Assembly: GCF_900129575.1 (NCBI RefSeq)
Contig: NZ_FQWE01000001.1
Span: 1 to 64,000, forward strand
Origin: Flavobacterium segetis
GTDB lineage: Bacteria; Bacteroidota; Bacteroidia; Flavobacteriales; Flavobacteriaceae
DNA: 64,000 nucleotides
Direction of reading: 5' to 3'
The stretch's first letter is position 1, and each line of letters begins with the position of its first letter. Of the stretch, positions 51,666-62,700 are shown in pieces. The notes below the pieces were generated by a model. The model saw only the letters and a program-made list of their open reading frames with translations, was not told where the DNA came from and searched no databases. The position numbers were made by a program, and so were the translations under genes.

Positions 51666-53063
51666 ATGAAATTCAGAATAGAAAAAGACACAATGGGTGA
51701 AGTGCAAGTTCCAGCAGATAAATATTGGGGTGCACAAACAGAACGTTCTCGTAATAATTTTAAAATAGGTGCATCTGCCTCTATGCCAAAAGAAATCATC
51801 GAGGGTTTTGCTTATCTAAAAAAAGCAGCGGCTTACGCCAACTGTGATTTGGGAGTTTTACCAGCTGAAAAAAGAGATGCGATTGCGGCTGTGTGCGATG
51901 AAATTCTAGCTGGAAAATTAGATGATGAATTTCCATTGGTTATATGGCAAACAGGTTCTGGTACTCAGAGCAATATGAATGTAAATGAAGTCGTTGCTAA
52001 TCGTGCTCAAGTTTTAAAAGGATTTAATATTGGCGAAGGCGAACAGTTCATAAAGGCTAACGATGATGTGAACAAATCACAATCCTCTAATGATACATTC
52101 CCAACAGGAATGCATATTGCCGCCTACAAAGCTATTGTTGAAATTACTATTCCTGGAGTTGAAAAATTAAGAGATACGCTTCATGCTAAAGCAATAGAAT
52201 TTAATAATGTTGTTAAAATTGGTCGCACACATTTAATGGATGCCACGCCCCTAACTTTAGGACAAGAAATTTCGGGATATGTTGCACAATTGAATTATGG
52301 ATTAAAGGCAGTTAAAAATACGCTAGCCCACTTATCAGAAGTGGCTTTAGGTGGAACAGCTGTAGGAACTGGACTAAATACACCAGAAGGTTACGATGTA
52401 AAAGTGGCTCAATACATAGCTGAATTTACAGGACATCCATTTGTAACTGCTGAAAATAAATTTGAAGCCTTAGCAGCACATGATGCCATTGTAGAATCCC
52501 ATGGTGCTTTAAAACAATTAGCAGTTTCACTAAATAAAATTGCTAATGACGTTCGTATGTTAGCTTCAGGTCCACGCTCAGGAATTGGAGAAATTATAAT
52601 TCCAGAAAATGAGCCAGGTTCTTCAATTATGCCAGGAAAAGTGAATCCAACACAATGCGAAGCACTAACGATGGTTTGCGCTCAAGTTATGGGTAATGAT
52701 GTGGCAATTTCTGTAGGAGGAATGCAAGGTCATTATGAATTAAATGTTTTTAAGCCTTTAATGGCTGCCAACTTTTTGCAATCAGCACGTTTATTAGGTG
52801 ATGCTTGTCTTTCTTTTGACGAACATTGTGCTCAAGGAATTGAACCAAACTACAAAAGAATTAAAGAATTAGTTGATAATTCCTTAATGTTAGTTACTGC
52901 TTTGAATACTAAAATAGGATATTATAAATCAGCTGAAATTGCTCAAACGGCACACAAAAACGGAACAACTTTAAAAGAAGAAGCCGTTCGCTTAGGTTAT
53001 GTAACTTCAGAAGATTTTGATGCGTGGGTTAAACCAGAAGATATGGTGGGAAGTTTAAAATAA
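51666..53063 (+). CDS. fumC: Fumarate hydratase, class II
   Basis: A 465-residue enzyme of normal length that interconverts fumarate and L-malate in the TCA cycle without an iron-sulfur cluster. It has the N-terminal '[13 protein letters not shown]', '[15 protein letters not shown]', the active-site '[16 protein letters not shown]' and the signature '[16 protein letters not shown]'. The length and the 'QTERS' start separate it from argininosuccinate lyase, aspartase and adenylosuccinate lyase. It is a single gene facing lpdA, with a hairpin between them. Confidence 0.97.
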   Translation: MKFRIEKDTMGEVQVPADKYWGAQTERSRNNFKIGASASMPKEIIEGFAYLKKAAAYANCDLGVLPAEKRDAIAAVCDEILAGKLDDEFPLVIWQTGSGTQSNMNVNEVVANRAQVLKGFNIGEGEQFIKANDDVNKSQSSNDTFPTGMHIAAYKAIVEITIPGVEKLRDTLHAKAIEFNNVVKIGRTHLMDATPLTLGQEISGYVAQLNYGLKAVKNTLAHLSEVALGGTAVGTGLNTPEGYDVKVAQYIAEFTGHPFVTAENKFEALAAHDAIVESHGALKQLAVSLNKIANDVRMLASGPRSGIGEIIIPENEPGSSIMPGKVNPTQCEALTMVCAQVMGNDVAISVGGMQGHYELNVFKPLMAANFLQSARLLGDACLSFDEHCAQGIEPNYKRIKELVDNSLMLVTALNTKIGYYKSAEIAQTAHKNGTTLKEEAVRLGYVTSEDFDAWVKPEDMVGSLK

Positions 53064-53087
53064 AACTTTCTAAATCCCAAATTTAAA

Positions 53088-53128
53088 AAATCCCAAATTC
53101 CACTTTAAAACTGTGGACTTTGGGATTT
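53088..53128. terminator. Terminator between fumC and lpdA
   Basis: A 16-bp stem with one mismatch (AAATCCCAAATTCCAC / GTGGACTTTGGGATTT) between convergent genes. A second, partial copy of the left arm (AAATCCCAAATTT) lies just before it. Confidence 0.75.
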
Positions 53129-53171
53129 ATAATTTGAATAAGAAATTTAAAATTCAAATATTGTTATTTAA

Positions 53172-54575
53172 TTACACGTGTAATGCTCTATTATCTGTAG
53201 CAGCTAGTGCAGCTTCTTTTATCGCTTCTGCAAAAGTAGGATGCGCATGTGAAATTCTAGAAATATCTTCAGCAGATGCTTTAAATTCCATTGCAGTAAC
53301 TGCTTCGGCAATTAAATCAGCACAACGCGCACCAATCATGTGAACACCCAGAACCTCATCAGTTTTTGCATCAGCAAGAATTTTTACAAATCCGTCTAAA
53401 TCTCCTCCTGCTCTTGCACGTCCTAATGCCTTGAAGGGGAAACTTCCCGCTTTGTATTCAACACCTGCAGCTTTTAATTGCTCTTCTGTTTGCCCAACTG
53501 CAGCAACTTCTGGCCACGTGTAAACTACTCCTGGAATTAAATTATAATCAATATGCGGTTTTTGACCTGCTAAAATTTCAGCAACCATAGTTCCTTCTTC
53601 TTCCGCTTTATGCGCTAGCATCGCTCCACGAACGACATCACCTATTGCATAAATATTAGACACACTTGTCTGTAAATGATCGTTTACCTCAACCATTCCT
53701 CTGTCTGTAATTTTAATACCGGCTTTATCAGCATTTAATCCGTCTGTGTAAGGGCGACGACCAACAGATACTAAGGAATAATCGCCTTGTAAAGTGATTG
53801 TTTCTCCTTTTGCATTTTCAGCTTGTACTACTACTCCATCTCCAGTTCTTTCTACTGATTTTACCTTGTGCGAAACATAGAATTTCATTCCTTGTTTCTT
53901 CAGTACTTTAGTTAATTCCTTCGACAATGAAGCATCCATTCCAGGAATAATTCTATCTAAATATTCCACCACAGAGACTTGGGCACCTAAACGTAAATAA
54001 ACTTGACCCAATTCAATTCCTATAACTCCACCACCAATAATGATTAAATGTTTAGGTACTTCTTTCAATTTCAAAGCTTCGGTAGAGGTAATGATTCGCT
54101 CTTTATCTAATTTTATAAAAGGTAGATTAGACGGTTTAGAACCTGTAGCAATAATTATGTTTTTACCTTCAATTGTCTCAGAAGTCCCATCAGCTTTGGC
54201 AACAGCCACATGTGTAGCATCAACAAACGAACCCAAACCTTCAAGAACAGTGATTTTATTTTTATCCATTAAAAATTTAACTCCACTGCACGTTTGATCA
54301 ACAACTGCCTGTTTACGTGCAATCATTTTTTCAAGATTTACTTTTACTTCTCCAGTAACCTCAATTCCATGTTCAGCGAAATGCGAAATATCGCTGTAGT
54401 GATGAGAAGAAGCAAGTAAAGCTTTAGAAGGAATACAACCTACATTCAAGCAAGTTCCTCCAAGTGTAGAATATTTCTCAATAATTGCTGTCTTGAAACC
54501 TAACTGTGCACAACGTATTGCTGCTACATATCCGCCTGGTCCAGAACCTATAATGACTACGTCAAATGAATTCAT
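53172..54575 (-). CDS. lpdA: Dihydrolipoyl dehydrogenase (E3)
   Basis: A 467-residue flavoprotein of normal length: FAD loop 'VVIIGSGPGGYVAAIRCAQLG', redox disulfide 'GGTCLNVGCIPSKALL', NAD loop 'IIIGGGVIGIELGQVYLRLG', 'ISNIYAIGDVVRGAML'-type FAD contact and the His-Glu pair 'ISHAHPTFAEAI' at the end. E3 reoxidises dihydrolipoamide in pyruvate, 2-oxoglutarate and branched-chain dehydrogenases and in glycine cleavage. No E1 or E2 genes are adjacent, so it likely serves several complexes. A -7 element TAATTTTG lies 39 bases upstream. Confidence 0.96.
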   Translation of the reverse strand: MNSFDVVIIGSGPGGYVAAIRCAQLGFKTAIIEKYSTLGGTCLNVGCIPSKALLASSHHYSDISHFAEHGIEVTGEVKVNLEKMIARKQAVVDQTCSGVKFLMDKNKITVLEGLGSFVDATHVAVAKADGTSETIEGKNIIIATGSKPSNLPFIKLDKERIITSTEALKLKEVPKHLIIIGGGVIGIELGQVYLRLGAQVSVVEYLDRIIPGMDASLSKELTKVLKKQGMKFYVSHKVKSVERTGDGVVVQAENAKGETITLQGDYSLVSVGRRPYTDGLNADKAGIKITDRGMVEVNDHLQTSVSNIYAIGDVVRGAMLAHKAEEEGTMVAEILAGQKPHIDYNLIPGVVYTWPEVAAVGQTEEQLKAAGVEYKAGSFPFKALGRARAGGDLDGFVKILADAKTDEVLGVHMIGARCADLIAEAVTAMEFKASAEDISRISHAHPTFAEAIKEAALAATDNRALHV

Positions 54576-54728
54576 AGTAAATTTTATTTAAAATGTTTTT
54601 ATAAAATGTTGTACAAAATTAACGAATTAAGTCTTGTTTAAGGTCTATTTGACAAGGTTTTTTATTAATAAATTTGAGTAATTAGTATCCAATATGTAGC
54701 AAAAATTAATAAAATTACGAACGAAAAT

Positions 54729-55187
54729 TTATATATCCATGACGATAGTATTTTTTACTTCACTAATCATGAATGTGCTGTGTGTACTTCCTATATGGTT
54801 TAAGGTTGTTAATTTAGTAACTAGAAATTCACGATATGCTTCCATATCTTTTACGATTATTTTTAAGATGTAATCATAATCACCACTAACATGATGACAT
54901 TCTAAAACTTCATTTAGTTGAATTACTTGACTTTCAAATTTTGCTATAAACTCTTTTGTATGTTGTATTAACTTGATGTGGCAAAATACCACAAAACTTT
55001 TATCAATTTTCGTTTTATTTAAGATCGCAACGTATTTCTCAATAATGTTTTCTCTTTCCAACTTTTTAATTCGTTCATAAACCGCTGTAACCGAAAGATT
55101 AAGTTTTAAGGAAAGTTCTTTTGTAGTTTGTTTAGCATCTGATTGTAGTAATAGAAGTAGTTTTTTGTCGGTGGAGTCTAATATCAT
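54729..55187 (-). CDS. Lrp/AsnC-family transcription regulator
   Basis: A 152-residue regulator with an N-terminal winged HTH ('DSTDKKLLLLLQSDAKQTTKELSLKLNLSVTAVYERIKKLERENII') and a C-terminal RAM/AsnC ligand-binding domain ('VSGDYDYILKIIVKDMEAYREFLVTKLTTL'). It is divergent from the Cys/Met PLP enzyme gene across a 277-base control region. Lrp-type proteins usually sense an amino acid and control an adjacent metabolic gene, so it probably controls that enzyme. Confidence 0.94.
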   Translation of the reverse strand: MILDSTDKKLLLLLQSDAKQTTKELSLKLNLSVTAVYERIKKLERENIIEKYVAILNKTKIDKSFVVFCHIKLIQHTKEFIAKFESQVIQLNEVLECHHVSGDYDYILKIIVKDMEAYREFLVTKLTTLNHIGSTHSTFMISEVKNTIVMDI

Positions 55188-55380
55188 AGAGGGAAAATAT
55201 TTAACTTATAGTAAAATCTATAAAATTTGCTTTTAACAAGCTAATATAGAAAATAAATCTTTTAAATAGTAAATTACTAGTTTTAAAATCTAATAATTTG
55301 TTTGAGTGTTGATTATTGATCTTAAATCTTGTTATTTTGAATTGACTTTTAACAAATTAAAATCCTAGCCCTTATAGTAG

Positions 55381-55420
55381 CATTATCCTTTTATTCACTT
55401 TGGAGAATAAAAGGATAATG
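55381..55420 (+). promoter_or_regulatory. 16-bp perfect inverted repeat upstream of the Cys/Met PLP enzyme
   Basis: CATTATCCTTTTATTC (55381-55396) and its exact reverse complement (55405-55420) enclose the 8-base loop ACTTTGGA. The loop's CTTTGG is complementary to CCAAAG at 55423-55428, 2 bases past the stem. A second short hairpin (AGCTT / AAGCT, 55427-55449) follows before the ATG at 55465. Interpretations are an Lrp operator or a structured mRNA leader. Confidence 0.55.
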
Positions 55421-55464
55421 AACCAAAGCTTGGGGGACAGGAATAAGCTCTCAAAAAAATAGAT

Positions 55465-56667
55465 ATGAAAAACTTTGATCCCGCAGACAAGATTCAAGAT
55501 TTACAATATTTTGGTGAATTTGGAGGTGTAAATCCCTCTATATCTGATTCATCAACTTATACGTTTCTTTCTGCAAAAACTATGTTTGACACTTTTGAAG
55601 GAAATATGGAAGGATGTTATTTGTATTCCCGACACTCTTCCCCAAGTAACTTATATTTAGACAAAGCACTCGCGGCGATGGAAGGAACGGAATCAGCTAA
55701 TGTTTCAGCATCAGGAATGGGAGCTATAACACCTACTATTTTACAATTATGCGGTTCCGGAGATCATGTAGTTTCAAGTAGAACTATTTATGGTGGAACT
55801 TATGCTTTCCTGAAGAATTTTGCGCCAAGGTTAGGGATTAAAACGACATTTATAGATATTACAAAACTAGATATTGTAGAGGCTGCAATTACTCCAGCTA
55901 CTAAAGTTCTTTACTGTGAAACAGTTAGTAACCCATTACTAGAGGTAGCTGATATTGAAGGATTATCTAAAATTGCGAAACGTCACAACTTAACACTTGT
56001 AGTTGATAATACATTTTCACCTCTTTCAGTTTCTCCAGCTAAACTTGGAGCAGATATTGTTATTCACAGTTTAACAAAATACATCAATGGAAGTAGTGAC
56101 ACTGTAGGAGGTGTAACTTGTGCATCACAAGAATTTATTGATAACTTAAAAAATGTGAATAGTGGTGCAAGTATGTTACTAGGTCCTACAATGGACAGTA
56201 TGCGATCAGCAAGTGTGATGAAAAACCTTCGTACACTACATATTAGAATGAAGCAACACAGCTACAACGCCAATTATCTTGCTGAACGTTTTGAAAATGA
56301 TGGATTAAAAACCGTTTATCCAGGTTTAAAAAGTCATCCAAGCCATAAAATCTATAAAACTATGATCAATCCAGAATATGGTTTTGGAGGAATGATGACT
56401 TTAGATGTTGGAACTTTAGCCAAAGCTAATGCACTCATGGAATTGATGCAGTCTAAAAACTTAGGATATTTAGCAGTAAGTTTAGGATTCTATAAGACTT
56501 TATTTAGTGCACCAGGAACTTCAACTTCAAGCGAAATCCCGATGGAAGAGCAAATTGAAATGGGACTAACTGACGGTTTAATACGATTTTCTATCGGGTT
56601 AGATAACAATATTGAGAGAACCTATCAAATGATGAAATCGTGCATGATAGAATTGCAAATATTATAA
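55465..56667 (+). CDS. Cys/Met-metabolism PLP enzyme (methionine gamma-lyase-like)
   Basis: A 400-residue member of the trans-sulfuration PLP family. The PLP lysine is in 'IVIHSLTKYINGSSDTVGG', the Tyr-Arg pair in 'YLYSRHSSPSNLYLDKALAAMEG', and 'CETVSNPLLEVADIEGLSKIAKRH' and 'VVDNTFSPLSV' are typical. Such enzymes cleave methionine, cystathionine or cysteine, or act as O-acetylhomoserine sulfhydrylase. 'YSRHSSPS' in place of 'YSRxxNPT' is a variant seen in some Bacteroidota members, from memory. Divergent Lrp control suggests amino-acid degradation. Exact substrate unresolved. Confidence 0.88.
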   Translation: MKNFDPADKIQDLQYFGEFGGVNPSISDSSTYTFLSAKTMFDTFEGNMEGCYLYSRHSSPSNLYLDKALAAMEGTESANVSASGMGAITPTILQLCGSGDHVVSSRTIYGGTYAFLKNFAPRLGIKTTFIDITKLDIVEAAITPATKVLYCETVSNPLLEVADIEGLSKIAKRHNLTLVVDNTFSPLSVSPAKLGADIVIHSLTKYINGSSDTVGGVTCASQEFIDNLKNVNSGASMLLGPTMDSMRSASVMKNLRTLHIRMKQHSYNANYLAERFENDGLKTVYPGLKSHPSHKIYKTMINPEYGFGGMMTLDVGTLAKANALMELMQSKNLGYLAVSLGFYKTLFSAPGTSTSSEIPMEEQIEMGLTDGLIRFSIGLDNNIERTYQMMKSCMIELQIL

Positions 56668-56693
56668 ATAAATAAAAAATTTATCTCATTTAT

Positions 56694-56732
56694 ATAGAAG
56701 CCTGCAAGATCATTTATCTTGCAGGCTTCTAT
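56694..56732. terminator. Strong bidirectional terminator
   Basis: A perfect 17-bp stem ATAGAAGCCTGCAAGAT / ATCTTGCAGGCTTCTAT with a 5-base loop, between the Cys/Met enzyme and the convergent giant kinase. Confidence 0.88.
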
Positions 56733-56783
56733 TTTTCTTAAAATTTTAAAAATAAATTATTTTTAGACTACATAGACTAAAAT

Positions 56784-59700
56784 TTACTTTTTAGCTAGCC
56801 ATTTGAATAGTATATTTTCTAAATCGAGCTGAATGATAGGCTTGGGTAGATAATCATTCATTCCTGCTTCAAGGCATTTTTCTTTATCTCCGTTCATTAT
56901 TCCTGCCGTAATTGCTATAATAGGAATATTTTCGCCACCTTTCAATTTCCTAATTTCGTCAGTTGCCTCGTAGCCGTTTTTACCTGGCATTTGGATGTCC
57001 ATTAAAATCAAGTCTGGTTTTTCGTTACTGTAAATTTCAATCGCCTCGTTTCCATCTCGTGCTTCTAAAATAACGCAATCAGATATAGTTCTTTTAACCA
57101 AGGTTTTTGCAAGCAACATATTCACTTTATTATCTTCAACAATTAAAATTCTACTTTTACTTAATATCTCTGTATTTAGATTACCACCTTTTGAATCTAT
57201 AATCTCCTTTGAAATTTCATCATTTTTTTTACTTTTGCCCGTCTTAAATTTAACGACAAAAAAGAAATCACTTCCTTCACCATATTTACTTATTAATTGA
57301 ACTTCACTGTCCATTAGTGCAAGTAATTGATTTGATATTGCTAATCCTAATCCTGTGCCTCCAAATTTTCGATTTGTCGAATTATCCTCCTGAACGAATG
57401 ATTTAAATATTTTCACATTATTACCCGCCTTAATTCCCACTCCAGTATCCTTAACAGAAAATTTAATAGAACAGTAATTATTTTCTTCAGAAGAAACTTT
57501 CGAAACATCAAGATGTATTGATCCGACATTTGTAAATTTTATAGCGTTGCTCAGCAAATTGACTAAAATTTGTTTCAATCGTATAGCATCAGCAAAAATA
57601 AATTGTGGAATAGATTTCTCAATATTTAAATATAATTTAATATTTTTTTCATCTGCTTGAAAATTAAATAGATTAACGACCTGATTAGCTAACTTATGAA
57701 GGTTTACTCTTTCTATATTTAGCTCCAACTTTCCAGATTCAATTTTTGAAAAGTCCAAAACATCATTTACAATTTCCATTAATGAAATTGCAGATTCGTT
57801 CACGGTAGCCATGTACTCAGCTTGATTTTTCTTTAAATCCGATTTCATTAAAAGATGCGTGAAACCAATAATGCCATTTAAAGGTGTTCTAATTTCATGA
57901 CTCATATTCGCTAAAAAATCTGTTTTAGCTTTACTAGCAGATTCTGCTAACTCTTTTGATTTAATGAGTTCTAAGTCCATCAATCGTTGCTCAGTGACAT
58001 CAAGAAAACTTGTTACAATTTCATTAATATTCCCGTTTTGATCGATGTCTGGATATCCATTAACGACTATCCAAATTATATCTTTAGTTACAGGACGATG
58101 CACTCCCATTATGAAATTCTTCAAGGGTTTTTTAGTAGCTATAATTTGACTAACCGGATAATGATCTGGCGGTAATATAGTGTTATCCTCACTTACACAA
58201 TTCCACATAGGATCAATGGCTGTAATTCCCTTCATTTGATCATCAGTCACACCTAATAATTCAGCGGCTTTCGAATTTGAATTTATGATTGATGCATCAG
58301 CAGAATGAATTACAATTCCTGCATCCAAATTATGTAACAAACCACGATATCTTTCCTCACTTTTAAATAACGCCAAATCTGCATTTTTAGCTTGAGTGAT
58401 ATCTCTACATAAACATATAAAGTGTATCTCATTATCTACACTTTCATGCATAGGTGCTACTGAAAGTTCAAACCATTGTAATCCAGAACCTGAATCTAGT
58501 GTATATTGTTTTCCCGCAGAAAAACCTTCTATTTGAGCCTCTCGTATCGAAGAAAGAATAACATTTGTCGACTCTAAAGGAAGAAAATCAATAAAATTTT
58601 TCCCAATTAATTCATTGGATGGCATCAAAAGTAAATCTTCCCGACGGGAGTGATAATTATAAATATTGCCATTCAAATCAACTTCAAATAAGAGATCAGG
58701 AATAGCGTCTAGGATTGCTTCAATTTTTTTATGCATTTTTTTAAATGCATCATCAATTATTTTTCTTTCACTTATGTTTCGTACAATTGCAACAATACGA
58801 CCGTCAACTACCATTTTAGCCGTTATCTCTACAGCAATTAAATTTCCATTTTTATGCAACATTTCCCGTTCCAGCAGTGTTTGTTCACCACTTAACAATT
58901 CTTTATACATAATCGGTCTTTCAATTAATTCCTCTAATGTATATAAATCGGGTAAACTTTTGGTACATAACTCTTCCTTTGTGTAACCTAGCATTCTACA
59001 AGCACTTTCATTAACCTCTAGCAAGTGGCCATCAGTATCATTAATAAAAATTGCATCTGAGGCCTGCTCGATTAAACTCTTGTACTTCTCCTCACTACTA
59101 ATTAATTGATTTTTAACATTCGCTAATTCTGTAATTTCAATTAATGCGCCATTTAATCGAATTGCTCTACCTGTTTCATCACGCGTAATCATGCCACGAT
59201 CGTAAAAAATACCGTAAGTTCCATCTGCTTTTAAAAAACGAAATTCATCAGACCAAAAATTTTCAGTTCCTGCATACGAATCGTCAAGCTTTTTTATTAC
59301 TCTTTCTCTATCCTCAGGATGAACTCTTGAGCGCCATATCACTTTGTTCACTACACCATCAGGTTCAGTACTACCAAAACCTAAAAGATCAGTAAATTTT
59401 TTATTGTTCCAACTCTGTCCAGTTGTTAAATCTACTTCGAAAACTGCATCATTAGTGGCTGCTGAAATCATCTCATAACGTGCATTAGCCATTTTAATTT
59501 TTGCCTCTGCTTTCTTAATTTCAGAGAGATCAATTCCCATACCTAAGATGCATTGTTTCCCTTTATAATCTATAGCATTTGAGTTTATGTAATAAGGGAT
59601 TTTGTATTTATTCTTAGTAAAAAATTCAATTTCTATGCCTTTTGATTCAATATTATTCGAATTTTCCGCATTAGATAAAACTTGCTTAATACGTTTTTTT

Positions 59701-62700
59701 ATTTTTTCTTTTTCTTTACCGTCTACAAAATCGACAGCACCCATCGTTGCAATTGTTGCAGCATCATAACCTATGACTTTTTCAAAATTTTTATTCCACT
59801 TTACAAATTTACCTGAAGCTTCATATAAATAGAAAATACCGGGCAAATTATTAATTATCATTTCTGACAATTGTTTTTCCCGCAAAATTGTTTTCTCTGC
59901 AATTTTACGTTCAGAAATATCTGTAATCGTACCTATATAACCTACAATTTCATTTTTAAAGTTCATTTCTGGAATTGCTTTACCTATTACCCAAGCAGTA
60001 GTTCCATCAGGACGTATAAAGCGGTATTCTGATAACGATACTTCTTGATTGATTGAAGCTTTTTTCCAACTATCAGTTATCGAAAGTAAATCATCATGAT
60101 GAACTGCTTTAAACCAGCCATTACCCATCGCTTCTTGAAAAGTTAAGCCAGAAATTTCAGACCAGCATGTATTGACGTAAGTAGTGAAACCGGCCAGGTC
60201 AGTTCTAAATATTCCAACAGGGGAAACTTCCGTCAAAGTATGAAATCTTTGTTCACTTTCTTTTATTTCTTGCTCTGCTTTATTGCGTAAATTCTCTTTT
60301 TCAAAATTTTCTAAGGCATATGCTACATCCCTTGTTGCTTCCTCTAATAATGCAATTTCTTCGTGATCAAAAAAATCTTTATCTTCCGAATAAAAAGAGA
60401 AAGAACCTACTACATTTCCAAATTTTATAAGTGGAACTGACATTAAAGATAAATAACCTCGCAACATTGCCTCTTCGCGCCAAGGTAACATCATCAAATC
60501 ATTTGCAATGTCGTTGATAACAACTGATTTTCCTTCTCTAATACATCGTCCTGCTGGGCCTCTACCCGTAGGCTCATCATCTATTGAGATAGATTTAATT
60601 TTAGTGAAATAGCCACTATCATCTCCCGCAATCATTGCTGGAATAACTTTATTTGACTCGCTATCGACAAGGCCTACCCAAGCCATTTTAAAATTCCCAA
60701 GAGTAACGGCTATAGAACAAGCACCTGAAAATAAAGTTTTTTGATCCTTAGTCCTGACAATCATTTGGTTTATTTGGCTAATAAATAAATACAATCTATT
60801 AGCTCTGATAATTTTCTGTTCAGCATGAATTCGATAGGTGACGTCAGTAACAATCCCGTGACAAATTACGGTGCCCTCTTGTTCAATGACGGGCAATGAA
60901 TGTACATTATGCCAAACTAACCCATTAACGGGATGAAAATAACGATATTCTTCTTTTAATGGTATTAACTTAGACTTCGTTTCTTTGATGCTTCGCATTA
61001 CTCGGTCAGCATCTTCAGGATGAATACGTTGAAAAACTTTGTCAAAATTATTTTCAATTTCTGCAAAAGTAAATCCATAAACTTTTTCAACCGCGTTACT
61101 GGCGTAGGGAAAACTCAACGATCCATCTTTATTTTGACGCATCGAATAGATTAAACCAGGGGAAGTCGCAGCAATTTTTATAAATTTATCCTGCTCTTTT
61201 CTTAAAGATGAATTTGCATTTTTAAATTCAGTAACGTCCTTTAAATTTGCAATGATCCCTACTACGCTTTTATCTAAAATTTTATTATTTAGTATTCCTT
61301 GTAACCAAATATACTTCCCGTTTTTATGTTTGACTTTAAATATTAAATCTAGAGGAACATCGGGCTGTTCTATTGATCTCTTAATCATTAGCTTTACATA
61401 ATCCAAGTAGTCGGGATGGTAATATTCAACGCTATTAATTTTTTCAAATTCTTCATCAGTATATCCTGTAGTTCTTGCGGATGAGGGGCTTCTATAAATT
61501 GTATTTAGGTCTTTATCTAAAACGGTTATTATACCATCATTAAATTCGACTAAACTTCTAAATCTTCTTTCACTTTGTAAAATTTTTTCATCAGCAATCT
61601 TCCTAAAACTGATATCTCTTACAAAACCTAAAAAGCGATCATTAGAGAGCATCACTGCGTTCAGTAAGCAAAATATTTTTTTATGATCTTTACTAAAAAT
61701 TTCCATTTCCATTTCTACCGCACCCTTATTCCTTAAAACATCAATTAGATCAGGAACCATTGCAGCATATAGTGGTGTAGATAAATCGCCAAATTTCATC
61801 GTTAAAAGTTCCTCACGTGAATAACCCGTAAGTACAACTGAGGCGCGATTAACATCTAAATAATTTCCATCTTGATCACACACAAAAACTGCGTCAGGAG
61901 CATTTTGAATATAATTTTTAAATTTAACATTGCTCTCTTCCTCTATCAATTTAACTTTAAGGTCGATAACAGCTGTCTCTTTTTGCTCAATTGTATTTTC
62001 TATCTCTTTTTTTTCTGTAATATCTTGCGTGGTTCCTCTTAAGACTAATATTTTTATTCCTTCACTATCTGATGGTAAAATGCTAGATTTAAAATATCTC
62101 TCACTTCCATTTGACAACAAAACACCTTGTTCCATCTCAAATAACTTTTTGTCACTAGTTGCAGTTTTTATTTTATTTAAAAAATTTAATTTATCCTTTT
62201 CAGAAAGTATTTTTAAAAACTCATCCAATAAATTAAGATTATGTTCTTGCTTTAATCCAAAAATAGCAAACATCTCTCTTGACCAAGTCATTTTTTTACA
62301 CTCTAAAATCAACTCCCAACTTCCAAGTTTAGCTTTATGCTGAGCGTCATTCAATAAATTTTCACTTTTTATCAAGTTGTCTTCAATTAATAAAAAATCA
62401 GTAAAGTCTCTACCTATCGCGTAAATTAATTCATTTGATTTAGAATACGTTACTATCCAATGGACAGCGATGACTTCTTTATTTTTTTTAACATATCTAT
62501 TATTAAAATTAGCAGATGATTTTCCCACCGAAAACGAGTAGATTTCGGCAGCACTTCTTTCCCGATCGTCTTCGTGAATAAATGATAGAAAAGGTTGCGA
62601 AAGTAATTCCTGCTCTGAATAACCTAAGATAGCAGTGAAAGCAGCATTTATTTTTTTAAAGTAACCATCAAATCCCACAAGGCACACTAAATCCTGAGAT

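Noticed and set aside
55381..55464. SAM-I or SAM-II riboswitch before the Cys/Met PLP enzyme
   Set aside because: I could not match the conserved core of either class. Only a hairpin and a short complementarity are supported.
61930..62343. A 137-codon plus-strand frame inside the giant kinase gene
   Set aside because: It is antisense to PAS-domain coding sequence and has only low-complexity hydrophobic content.
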